A DNA stretch of 64,000 nt from Niastella vici. Its GTDB lineage: Bacteria; Bacteroidota; Bacteroidia; Chitinophagales; Chitinophagaceae. The DNA lies in assembly GCF_002077945.1 (NCBI RefSeq), contig NZ_LVYD01000041.1, positions 186,001 through 250,000 of the forward strand, in the 5' to 3' direction. Under the pieces are notes generated by a model. The model saw only the letters and a list, made by a program, of their open reading frames with translations. It ran no database searches and was not told the origin of the DNA. The position numbers and the translations under genes are program-made. This document shows, piece after piece, positions 9,477 to 16,853 of the stretch (positions are counted from its first letter, which is position 1; every line of letters begins with the position of its first letter).

Positions 9477-11174
9477 TTAAGCTAATTGGTACTCAGCCAG
9501 GTTCATAAAATATTTGAACAATGTTTGCAAACGGGTATACACGGTGGAGTAGGCAGTCATATCGCCGGGAGCACCTATATATGCATTCCATGCATTGCTC
9601 CAGTAATAATCCTGTGCTTGTCCACTCAGTAATATTTGCGTTTTAATGGTAGCTTTCAATGTATCGGAAATTGGCACCCGGTACATAATATCCAGTAAGG
9701 CATTGATCAGCGCATTGGGATCGGCTGCAATGGCATTGGTGAAATTATTTTTCACAAAAGTTACCGGATCAATGATAAGCTTCACACTGTTACGCATATA
9801 CCCGTTACCAATTAACTGGTCAATAAACCGTTCGCGCTTGGGCATGGTATCGTGGTTGATCCACATTTCATAGAACATGGGTATCTGGTAATAAGCAGGC
9901 CATCCCGATACACTGGGCGGGTCGGCAATATTCTGTTGCATTATCACCGACTGGTTGCGCAGGTAATCCCACATGTAATATTGATTGTCATAATCTGTGT
10001 CGGGCGGAAATGCAACGTCAAACTCCCGCATCATCATAACCATCATTTCGAGCGGGCTCTTGATCAAACAACCCTGGCTAAGCGGATCGAAGAAATGTTC
10101 GCTTTTCAACAGGGTGGCCAGCACCGGTTTTATTTCCCAGTTACCGCTCACTAATTGCTGGGCCAGCGGCTTTATAACGTTGGTGAGGGTATCAGGTTCA
10201 ATAGTGTAATAAACAAACCATGTGTACAGCTTTTTTACAATGAATTCAGAAACCTCTACCGATTTGTTGAAGATCATGGTGATGAGATCATTTATCTCAG
10301 CGTCTGCACCGGCGGCATCAGTTCTGCCGGCGATCACGGTTCCACCAAAAAAAGAAGAGAAGGTTTTGTTGGTTTTGTCGTGTGCATCGGGTTTGAAGTA
10401 TACCGATTCATCTTCACCGGTTTTATCCTTGATGCGCCAGCCGGTAAGCACCCGGGCTGCCGCCTTTACATCGTCTTCAGTATAATTGGGATTGTTTGTT
10501 TTACCGAGGGTAAACAACTCCTGCAACTCACGCGCATAGTTTTCGTCGGGCGCTGTACTGGTATTCAGGTAACCGTTGAGGTAACGCAGCATGCACACGT
10601 TCATCGTCATATCCTTTACCAGCGTCTTAAAATTACCTACAGCGCTTTGCCGTAACAGGGTATTATACTTATAGCCATATGTGCCCCTTTCATAGGTGGC
10701 TGTTTCAGTTGAAAAATGGTTATGCCAGAACAGGGTCATTTTTTCCCTGATGCTTCTATCCTGGTTGATCATGGTGCCTATCCACCAGTCTTTGAGCGAA
10801 TTTACCCGTTGGCTGTTTGCTGTACCATCTGTTGAAACGGTGTTCACCCAGGTGGCTCCCTTTGCTACTGAAATGTCTGGATCGGCCGCATCGATGTCGG
10901 TATTGTCGTAATTTTTCAATGGGGGCGAAGGCAGGGAAGTAGATACGTTCAACAATTCATCAACCGCCGCTGAAGGAGTCATACCAAGAAAATGATCAAT
11001 GTCTGCTTTCTTTGCCCCGAACATGGTGCGCTTAAGCAAGTGCGCTACTTCTTTGGCTGTCCAGGTGCCTGAGTAAGGTGTTAATCCGGAGTAAATTTGA
11101 CGCAAGCCTGCATAGGGCTTTGGAGAAGTAGCCTTGGCTCTTCTTTTCAGCGTGAAGAATTCTCTTCTATCCAT
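9477..11174 (-). CDS. DUF1800 family protein
   Basis: A 565-residue protein of the DUF1800 family, nearly always encoded next to DUF1501 as here. Family motifs include AKEVAHLLKRTMFGA near the N-terminus, REKMTLFWHNHFST (about 165), ENYARELQELFTLG (about 235), AARVLTGW and the C-terminal PPSVSGWPAYY. I chose the ATG at 11174 (MDRREFFTLKRR). An in-frame ATG 129 bases further up would add a Cys-rich stretch without family character. The two genes form an operon. The pair is thought to act at or beyond the cell envelope; a precise function is not known. Confidence 0.9.
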   Translation of the reverse strand: MDRREFFTLKRRAKATSPKPYAGLRQIYSGLTPYSGTWTAKEVAHLLKRTMFGAKKADIDHFLGMTPSAAVDELLNVSTSLPSPPLKNYDNTDIDAADPDISVAKGATWVNTVSTDGTANSQRVNSLKDWWIGTMINQDRSIREKMTLFWHNHFSTETATYERGTYGYKYNTLLRQSAVGNFKTLVKDMTMNVCMLRYLNGYLNTSTAPDENYARELQELFTLGKTNNPNYTEDDVKAAARVLTGWRIKDKTGEDESVYFKPDAHDKTNKTFSSFFGGTVIAGRTDAAGADAEINDLITMIFNKSVEVSEFIVKKLYTWFVYYTIEPDTLTNVIKPLAQQLVSGNWEIKPVLATLLKSEHFFDPLSQGCLIKSPLEMMVMMMREFDVAFPPDTDYDNQYYMWDYLRNQSVIMQQNIADPPSVSGWPAYYQIPMFYEMWINHDTMPKRERFIDQLIGNGYMRNSVKLIIDPVTFVKNNFTNAIAADPNALINALLDIMYRVPISDTLKATIKTQILLSGQAQDYYWSNAWNAYIGAPGDMTAYSTVYTRLQTLFKYFMNLAEYQLA

Positions 11175-11324
11175 AAGGTTGATTTTGGCAGATTGCTTCA
11201 TTAAGTCGGCCTTTTGACTACATGATGACAATCCAATTATGGCAGAGCTTGAACAAAAATGTTGCCACTTGATGAAATGGGGATAAGTGCCGTACATTTT
11301 CATACGTCACTCGTACTATTACCA

Positions 11325-11361
11325 AAACAAAAAAAGCTGCCTCTTAATGAGAAGCAGCTTT
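11325..11361 (-). terminator. Terminator after the thiolase gene
   Basis: On the minus strand, AAAGCTGC ... GCAGCTTT is followed by a run of T (plus-strand A run ending at 11335). It lies just downstream of the thiolase stop at 11382. Confidence 0.85.
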
Positions 11362-11381
11362 CTATATAACAACTATTTTTA

Positions 11382-12557
11382 CTAATTAATATTTTCTATA
11401 ATCCCTGCTATTCCCTGCCCTCCGCCAACACATGCCGTAACAATACCATACTTCTTGTTAAGCCTTTTCATATCATGTGTAATTTGTATTGTTAGCTTAC
11501 AACCGGTACAACCTAACGGATGGCCCAACGCAATAGCGCCGCCGTTAATATTTACAATATCAGGGTTCATTTCCAGCTTGCGAATAACAGCCAGAGCCTG
11601 TGATGCAAAAGCTTCATTCAATTCAACCAGGTCAATCTGGCCCAGGTTCATGCCGGCCTGTTTCAATGCTTTGGGCACTGCTTCAACCGGACCAATACCC
11701 ATAATACGCGGGTGTACGCCTGCCGATGCACAGGCAACCAGCCGGGCAATAGGTTTTAATCCCAGCTCATTCACCATTCTTTCGCTCATAACGATAACAA
11801 ATGCGGCGCCATCACTGGTTTGCGATGAATTACCCGCTGTTACGGTGCCGTTAGCTGCAAACACGGGCTTCAGTTTGTTCAATACATCAAGACTGGTATC
11901 TTTTCGCGGTCCTTCATCAGTATCCACTACATAGCTACGGGTTTTCTTTTTGTTCTTTTCATCGAGGTATACCTCTTCAACAGTGATGGGTAAAATGCCA
12001 TTTTTGAAATAGCCATTCGAGATGGCGTTGATGGCTTTCATATGCGATTGGTACGAGAACTGGTCCTGGTCTTCGCGGCTTACGTTATATTCTTTGGCAA
12101 CAGCTTCTGCCGTTAAGCCCATACTGAGATAATAATCGGGTTCATCTTTCGCAATGGAATAAGCCGGTACGGTTTTCCAGCCTGCGGTGGGCACCAGGCT
12201 CATGCTTTCGGTACCACCGGCGATAATACATTCGGCCATACCGCTTCTGATCTTGGCGGTAGCAATGGCAATGGTTTCAAGTCCAGAAGCACAATACCGG
12301 TTCACGGTAGCGCCGGGCGTATCAAAACCCAATGCCCTGGCAGCAATGATCCTTCCCACCTGTAATCCCTGTTCTGCTTCGGGCACGGCATTTCCTACCA
12401 GCACATCATCAACCCGCTTTGGATCAAGCTGCGGAACAGAAGCCATCAGTCCTTTGATCACATCAACGGCTAAGTCATCGGGCCGGTAAAACCGGAACCC
12501 GCCTCTTTTTGCTTTACCTACCGCGGTGCGGTAACCTGCTACTATATACGCTTCCAT
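11382..12557 (-). CDS. Acetyl-CoA acyltransferase (thiolase)
   Basis: Thiolase of 391 residues, FadA-like: cleaves 3-ketoacyl-CoA with CoA in fatty-acid beta-oxidation, or catalyses the reverse condensation. The nucleophile Cys lies in NRYCASGLETIA (about residue 88). GGTESMS follows, then NEAFASQA with the active-site His region GGAIALGHPLGCTG (about 345) and the second catalytic Cys in ACVGGGQG. Family members mostly read GGGMG at this last position, a minor deviation here. Length and start are normal. No hydratase/dehydrogenase partner is adjacent; it appears to be a single-gene unit with its own terminator. Confidence 0.95.
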   Translation of the reverse strand: MEAYIVAGYRTAVGKAKRGGFRFYRPDDLAVDVIKGLMASVPQLDPKRVDDVLVGNAVPEAEQGLQVGRIIAARALGFDTPGATVNRYCASGLETIAIATAKIRSGMAECIIAGGTESMSLVPTAGWKTVPAYSIAKDEPDYYLSMGLTAEAVAKEYNVSREDQDQFSYQSHMKAINAISNGYFKNGILPITVEEVYLDEKNKKKTRSYVVDTDEGPRKDTSLDVLNKLKPVFAANGTVTAGNSSQTSDGAAFVIVMSERMVNELGLKPIARLVACASAGVHPRIMGIGPVEAVPKALKQAGMNLGQIDLVELNEAFASQALAVIRKLEMNPDIVNINGGAIALGHPLGCTGCKLTIQITHDMKRLNKKYGIVTACVGGGQGIAGIIENIN

Positions 12558-12788
12558 ATATAAAGTTTAGCCCCACCCCTTAAAGGGGAGGTGTTAATTA
12601 ATAATTTGTAAGTTCGATGGTTTATCAGTTCCTGGTTGCCAGTCGCCTTTCACGGTTCATCCTCTGCTGGCGCCCCTTTAACTATTCAGCTTTATGATCC
12701 CTTTCCTTTTCCCCCTGCTTACTACCCAAATGGCTATGGCTTTTGGCATCGCCTTCCGATCTCTTATTAGCTGTTGTTGCGTCGCATC

Positions 12789-12824
12789 ATGCCGATTTTA
12801 TCGGCATCCCGACCTCGGTCGGGA
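12789..12824. repeat. Pair of adjacent perfect hairpins (REP-like)
   Basis: ATGCCGAT-TTT-ATCGGCAT (12789-12807) is joined directly to TCCCGACC-TC-GGTCGGGA (12807-12824). Both stems are perfect 8-mers. There is no T-run, so this is more like a dispersed palindromic element than a terminator. Confidence 0.7.
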
Positions 12825-12978
12825 CTTGTACGTTCGGTTCGCTACTCCCCTTACCCACATGGTTGTTTATGCAACTTTCTGTATCAAAGTTAAGGATTGG
12901 CAAGTGGAAAACAAAATCTGCCAGCCCCGCCCATGGTCGCCCGGGGTAGGGTGCCCTTTCTGTAAGGTTTCAGCAGTG

Positions 12979-13133
12979 ATGCAGCCAGGATCAACCATAT
13001 TATTACCGTTCCACAACCGTACTACAGCCATTGATGCAGCCAGGACCAACCGTACACCAGCCATACCACAGCCGTACTACAGCCATTGATGCAGCCAGGA
13101 TCAACCGTACACCAGCCATACCACAGCCGTAGT
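12979..13133. repeat. 55-bp direct tandem repeat, about 2.8 copies
   Basis: Copies start at 12979, 13034 and 13089, each opening with ATGCAGCCAGGAYCAACC. The second and third copies are nearly identical until the third breaks off. The first copy diverges in its middle. There are no unique spacers between copies, so it is not a CRISPR. Confidence 0.9.
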
Positions 13134-13253
13134 TGTGCAGATGTTGAAAGCATCAATATGTTATGACAAGAGGCCTTTTCCCGAACACCCTGGTAATATA
13201 CGCTTGTCTCCCTTTAGGGGGCTGAGGGGTTTTACTTATCTTCGCACCGAATT

Positions 13254-14387
13254 ATGTATAACCTACTTCGCCGGCTGCTATTTTGTTTTCCCACTGAATC
13301 AGTCCATCATTTTAGCATGAACATGATGAAACTGGGCTGTTCCCTGGGTCCCGTTCGTAAATCCATTTCGTCTCAATACACCCCTGCAAATGGTGCTCTA
13401 TCAAAAGAGCTGTTCGGACTGCGGTTTAAAAACCCGGTTGGATTGGCAGCTGGTTTCGATAAGAATGCCCTGTACCTCACCGAACTGGAAGCGCTTGGTT
13501 TCGGTTTTGTTGAAATTGGGACCGTAACGCCCAAACCTCAGGCTGGTAACGATAAGCCCCGGCTATTCCGTTTACCCAAAGACAAAGCCCTCATTAACCG
13601 CATGGGCTTTAATAATGACGGCGTTCAGGTAGTAGCGCAACGATTGAAAGATTGGCGCGAAAAACACGAGGGAAATCATAAAACGCAGGCTGTCGCCAAT
13701 AATAGTTCTGCATCAAATGCAGGCTCCCATTCACCATTCACCACTCACCATTCCCGGCTCATTATCGGCGGCAACATCGGTAAAAATAAAGTCACGCCCA
13801 ACGAAGATGCCTGGAAGGATTATGAGATCTGCTTCAAGGCACTGTTTGATTGCGTTGATTATTTTGTAGTGAATGTAAGCTCGCCCAATACCCCCGGGTT
13901 ACGCGAATTACAGGAAAAAGACTCACTCCGCAAGATCCTTTCGCATTTGCAAACCATAAACCAGCAGGAAAGCGGCTCCGAAACCAACCGCAAACCCAAG
14001 CCTATATTATTAAAGATAGCGCCCGACCTTACTCCCCAGCAGATCGATGATGTTATTGACCTGGCTATGGAAATTAAACTGGACGGCCTCGTTGCTACCA
14101 ATACTACCATCAGCCGCGAACAACTGCAAACCACCGGTGGGGAACTGCAAACCATTGGTGCAGGCGGATTAAGCGGCGCCCCGGTTCGCAAGCGTTCTAC
14201 CGAGATCGTACAATATATACATCAAAAAACCAACGGTCAATTACCGGTTATTGCATCAGGTGGTATTTTTACGGCTGAAGATGCCAAAGAAAAACTGGCC
14301 GCCGGCGCTTCCCTGGTTCAGGTATGGACCGGTTTTATTTACGAAGGTCCCGCTATAGTTAAGAATATTTGTAATGGGTTGAAATAA
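13254..14387 (+). CDS. pyrD: Dihydroorotate dehydrogenase, quinone-dependent (class 2)
   Basis: Membrane-associated FMN enzyme of 377 residues that oxidises dihydroorotate to orotate with quinone in pyrimidine synthesis. The N-terminal MYNLLRRLLFCF helix is the class 2 membrane/quinone segment. FMN and substrate motifs follow: GLAAGFDKN, EIGTVTPKPQAGN, PRLFRL, NRMGFNN, IGGNIGKNK, the catalytic Ser in NVSSPNTPGLR, LLKIAPDL, ATNTT, GGLSGAPV and ASGGI. Unusual is an insertion of about 25 residues (about 143-170, rich in Ser, Thr, His, Asn) between KDWREKH and LIIGGNIGKN. The DNA there contains repeated CACCATT-like units. The insertion is in frame and falls in a surface region before a core strand, so activity may be kept. 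Confidence 0.95.
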   Translation: MYNLLRRLLFCFPTESVHHFSMNMMKLGCSLGPVRKSISSQYTPANGALSKELFGLRFKNPVGLAAGFDKNALYLTELEALGFGFVEIGTVTPKPQAGNDKPRLFRLPKDKALINRMGFNNDGVQVVAQRLKDWREKHEGNHKTQAVANNSSASNAGSHSPFTTHHSRLIIGGNIGKNKVTPNEDAWKDYEICFKALFDCVDYFVVNVSSPNTPGLRELQEKDSLRKILSHLQTINQQESGSETNRKPKPILLKIAPDLTPQQIDDVIDLAMEIKLDGLVATNTTISREQLQTTGGELQTIGAGGLSGAPVRKRSTEIVQYIHQKTNGQLPVIASGGIFTAEDAKEKLAAGASLVQVWTGFIYEGPAIVKNICNGLK

Positions 14388-14493
14388 CAGGCCATTACTA
14401 AAATATTATTTATTTTTTTGAAACAAGTACACCCCAAAACCTACTAATAGAGCACTGGTGCAAAACCGGGGCACAACCATTGCTTGTTACACA

Positions 14494-14523
14494 TTGCTCA
14501 TTGGTTCTGCCACCTTATTTTTG
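14494..14523 (+). promoter_or_regulatory. Bacteroidota promoter for the TerC-type gene
   Basis: TTG at 14494-14496, a 19-base spacer, and TATTTTTG at 14516-14523, a full match to the consensus. The ATG follows 26 bases later. Confidence 0.8.
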
Positions 14524-14549
14524 CCCATCATTTTTTATTACCGACCACC

Positions 14550-15344
14550 ATGCAAGAATTGTTTACTGTAGATGCTTTGATCAGCTTATTCACCCTAACC
14601 GTACTGGAGATCGTGTTGGGGATCGATAACGTGATCTTCGTTTCCATATTAATGGGCCGTTTAGATAGAAAACAGCAGCTAAAGGCCCGCCGTATCTGGA
14701 TGTTTGCCGGTATTGCCGTTCGTATTGTTTTATTAATGGGTATCGGCTGGCTTGTGCACAATGATAAAATTGAAATATTTGGTTTCAGCTTTCGAAGCGT
14801 GCATTATTCCTTTCACCTGAGGAACGTAGTTATGCTCGTTGGTGGTTTGTTCCTGTTATATAAAACTGTAAAGGAAATACACCATAAACTCGAAGGTGAT
14901 GAAGGTATGCATGAGGGCAATGCTAAAAAATCATCGTTTGGTGCGGTAATTTCCCAGATCATTATCATTGATATGGTATTCTCTTTCGACAGCATCATTA
15001 CCGCAGTTGGTTTGGCGAACAAAGTTCAAATCATGATTGTGGCCGTTATCATTGCCATGATCATCATGTTCTTTTTCTCTGATAAGATTGCCACGTTCAT
15101 ACATAAGCATCCTACCCTTAAAATGCTGGCGCTGGCCTTTTTATTAATGGTTGGTTTCAGCCTGTTCTTTGAAGGGTTAGAGCCGCTTCACGGCCAAACC
15201 ATTGACAAAAGATATATCTATTTTGCAATGGCCTTCTCGTTTGGTGTTGAAATGCTGAATATGTGGATGTTTAAAAGAGCCAAAAAACAAAAGGTTCAAC
15301 TAAACGAACCCATCGTTAAAAAAGAAGAGCAGAACACTGTTTAA
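14550..15344 (+). CDS. TerC family integral membrane protein
   Basis: Inner-membrane protein of 264 residues with about seven hydrophobic helices. It has the two TerC hallmark segments, LEIVLGIDNVIFVSIL near the N-terminus and the related VFSFDSIITAVGLAN in the second half, each with an acidic residue inside a membrane helix. Members are implicated in tellurite resistance or in metal (manganese) export. No ter operon is nearby, so a metal-export role is the better guess. The ATG at 14550 sits just after a consensus promoter; upstream in-frame starts would precede the transcription start. A strong terminator follows. Confidence 0.92.
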   Translation: MQELFTVDALISLFTLTVLEIVLGIDNVIFVSILMGRLDRKQQLKARRIWMFAGIAVRIVLLMGIGWLVHNDKIEIFGFSFRSVHYSFHLRNVVMLVGGLFLLYKTVKEIHHKLEGDEGMHEGNAKKSSFGAVISQIIIIDMVFSFDSIITAVGLANKVQIMIVAVIIAMIIMFFFSDKIATFIHKHPTLKMLALAFLLMVGFSLFFEGLEPLHGQTIDKRYIYFAMAFSFGVEMLNMWMFKRAKKQKVQLNEPIVKKEEQNTV

Positions 15345-15367
15345 TCACCAGGCAATACGCTATTAAA

Positions 15368-15405
15368 AACAGGCAATAGGCAAATCGCTTATTGCCTGTT
15401 TTTTT
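15368..15405 (+). terminator. Terminator after the TerC-type gene
   Basis: An 11-bp stem (AACAGGCAATA / TATTGCCTGTT) followed by seven or more T residues. It lies between converging genes. Confidence 0.92.
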
Positions 15406-15427
15406 GGGCTTCCCAAATGTTTTCTTT

Positions 15428-16156
15428 CTACACCCCATTGCCTGGCGCCTTCAACAACACCGCCGCCACCATACCGGCAGTTTCAGTACGCAGGCGGGTA
15501 TTGCCCAGCGTTACAGGTATAAAAAAATGTTCTGTGGCAAACGTTACTTCTTCGGGCGAAAAATCGCCTTCAGGACCAATTAATATAATTTGAGAAGGAA
15601 GGGAATCATTTACCAGTGCGGCCAGGCTTTGTTTTGGACCGGGCATGCAATGCGCTATGAATTTTTGTGTGTTGTCAATTATATCCTCCTGCTTCAGCAG
15701 TTGTCCAAACCCTATCGGTTGATGCAATACAGGCAACCATGCCTGTTGCGATTGCAACATGGCGCTCACCAGAATGTTTTGCATGCGGTCGAACCTGAAA
15801 TGCTGTTTTTCAGTTCTGTCGCAAAGAATAGGAATGATCTCGGTAATGCCCAGCTCAGTGGCTTTTTCGAGGAACCATTCAAAGCGGCTGGCATTTTTTA
15901 ATAGCGAAATGGCTATGCTGGTCTTGCGGCCGGTTTGTGGAATGAATTGTTCATTCAGCACCGTTACCCGGCATCGTTTTTTATGGTCGTCGGCAATGGA
16001 AGTAAGTAATAAAAAACCTTTTCCATCGGTAAGATGCAGCTGCTCGCCTTTTTTCATGCGCAATACATTCACCACATGTTTCGAGGTATCTTCATCAAGC
16101 TCTATTTCCGGCTTTCCGGCAACAATATCCGAAATGTAAAAAAGCGGCAGGTTCAT
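15428..16156 (-). CDS. rsmE: 16S rRNA (uracil-1498-N3)-methyltransferase
   Basis: SPOUT-class methyltransferase of 242 residues that methylates U1498 of 16S rRNA in the 30S subunit with S-adenosylmethionine. An N-terminal PUA-like domain (about 1-70, with HVVNVLRMKKGEQLHLTDGKG) precedes the knotted SAM-binding domain. The knot carries LIGPEGDFSPEE (about 190) and LGNTRLRTETAGM (about 215), diagnostic for RsmE. Length is normal. The gene has no obvious operon partner; the toxin-antitoxin pair lies upstream on the same strand. Confidence 0.95.
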   Translation of the reverse strand: MNLPLFYISDIVAGKPEIELDEDTSKHVVNVLRMKKGEQLHLTDGKGFLLLTSIADDHKKRCRVTVLNEQFIPQTGRKTSIAISLLKNASRFEWFLEKATELGITEIIPILCDRTEKQHFRFDRMQNILVSAMLQSQQAWLPVLHQPIGFGQLLKQEDIIDNTQKFIAHCMPGPKQSLAALVNDSLPSQIILIGPEGDFSPEEVTFATEHFFIPVTLGNTRLRTETAGMVAAVLLKAPGNGV

Positions 16157-16205
16157 TATAAATTCTTTGCTGCAAAATAATGCATATTATATACCATGCT
16201 ATGCG

Positions 16206-16493
16206 TTAAAATCTTTTATGGGGTTTGCGGCTGGTATGAAAAACGGAATAAACAACTATGTTATCACGATTAATTTCAAAATAAACTACAAATGGAAATG
16301 ATTTTATGGAAGCCTGCCTGAATACGGACCTGGCTATTTTGTAATGTAGTGGGGTGCGTGATATTTTATTAAATACGGCTTCCAGTTCCACAATAAACCG
16401 CTCCCCTAATCCTGGGGTTTGTTCTTCATACCATTTATAGGCCTCAAAAATTTCTTCTTCGGCCTCCCCTCTGATCTCCAGTTTATAAGCCAT
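16206..16493 (-). CDS. RelE/ParE family toxin
   Basis: A 95-residue toxin-like protein. The opening YKLEIRGEAEEEIFEAYKWYEEQTPGLG and the later FPFVVYFEI followed by VYSVFHTSRKPH fit the RelE/ParE fold of type II toxins, which act as mRNA interferases or gyrase poisons. Its start overlaps the end of the antitoxin-like gene by 11 bases, the usual order of antitoxin then toxin. Whether it is active, and which target it has, cannot be read from sequence. Confidence 0.85.
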   Translation of the reverse strand: MAYKLEIRGEAEEEIFEAYKWYEEQTPGLGERFIVELEAVFNKISRTPLHYKIARSVFRQASIKSFPFVVYFEINRDNIVVYSVFHTSRKPHKRF

Positions 16494-16725
16494 CCTTTTT
16501 CCTGATTCTATCCTTTACTTCGTCCCAGGTGTATGATTTCCCCTCTCCCTTCAAATATTTTTCCCTTCTATCTTCCAGTATTTGTAACTGATCAGCTGAT
16601 AATTCATAGGTAGCCCCCGGCCCCATCTTTGAAGAAATAATGGTATATACTGCCTGCAAAAAAGCCTCATCATCTATTTCCTCAATGGCTTTATACAGGT
16701 GCTTTTTTATATCTGCTACAGACAT
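16483..16725 (-). CDS. Antitoxin-like protein of the addiction module
   Basis: An 80-residue partner of the downstream RelE/ParE toxin. The N-terminus MSVADIKKHLYKAIEEIDDE and the C-terminal KYLKGEGKSYTWDEVKDRIRKK resemble the small addiction-module antitoxins whose C-terminal tail wraps the toxin. I use the ATG at 16725; a TTG two codons up is in frame. A -7 type box (TAAATTTG on the minus strand, 16742-16749) lies just upstream, which suits a short leader. Autoregulation by the pair is expected but no operator is evident. Confidence 0.78.
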   Translation of the reverse strand: MSVADIKKHLYKAIEEIDDEAFLQAVYTIISSKMGPGATYELSADQLQILEDRREKYLKGEGKSYTWDEVKDRIRKKDGL

Positions 16726-16741
16726 ATTCAATGACTTTACT

Positions 16742-16749
16742 CAAATTTA
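16742..16749 (-). promoter_or_regulatory. -7 box for the toxin-antitoxin operon
   Basis: Minus strand TAAATTTG matches TAnnTTTG and ends 17 bases before the antitoxin ATG. No TTG stands at the usual upstream distance. Confidence 0.5.
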
Positions 16750-16762
16750 ATCATTTCTTACC

Positions 16763-16794
16763 CAAAAAAAAGCCCCCTAAAACCGGGGGCCTTT
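16763..16794 (-). terminator. Terminator of dnaB
   Basis: On the minus strand, AGGCCCCC ... GGGGGCT closes on a 9-base loop and is followed by eight T residues. It lies about 60 bases after the dnaB stop. Confidence 0.9.
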
Positions 16795-16853
16795 CAGAAT
16801 AACAACCTTAAAATCTTAATTCAGAATATTGTATCTGTCCTGATATGTCGGGA

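Larger units (their letters stand above)
12558..13253. other. Gene-free stretch between thiolase and pyrD
   Basis: About 700 bases with no convincing gene. An open frame at 12694-13089 has protein-unlike composition and runs through the tandem repeat. The region holds two adjacent perfect hairpins (12789-12824), a 55-bp tandem repeat (12979-13133) and GC-rich fragments. It looks like a repeat-rich intergenic graveyard rather than a regulatory region. Confidence 0.6.

Noticed and set aside
10155-10655. 166-residue open frame opposite the DUF1800 gene
   Set aside because: Shadow frame; the minus-strand DUF1800 motifs are clear.
12694-13089. 131-residue open frame
   Set aside because: Composition is not protein-like, it runs through hairpins and the tandem repeat, and no promoter precedes it.
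12979-13133. Possible CRISPR array
   Set aside because: The 55-bp units abut directly with no unique spacers, and no cas genes are present.
16206-16725. Toxin-antitoxin pair as part of a mobile island
   Set aside because: It sits between rsmE and dnaB with no integrase, direct repeats or composition change that I can see.
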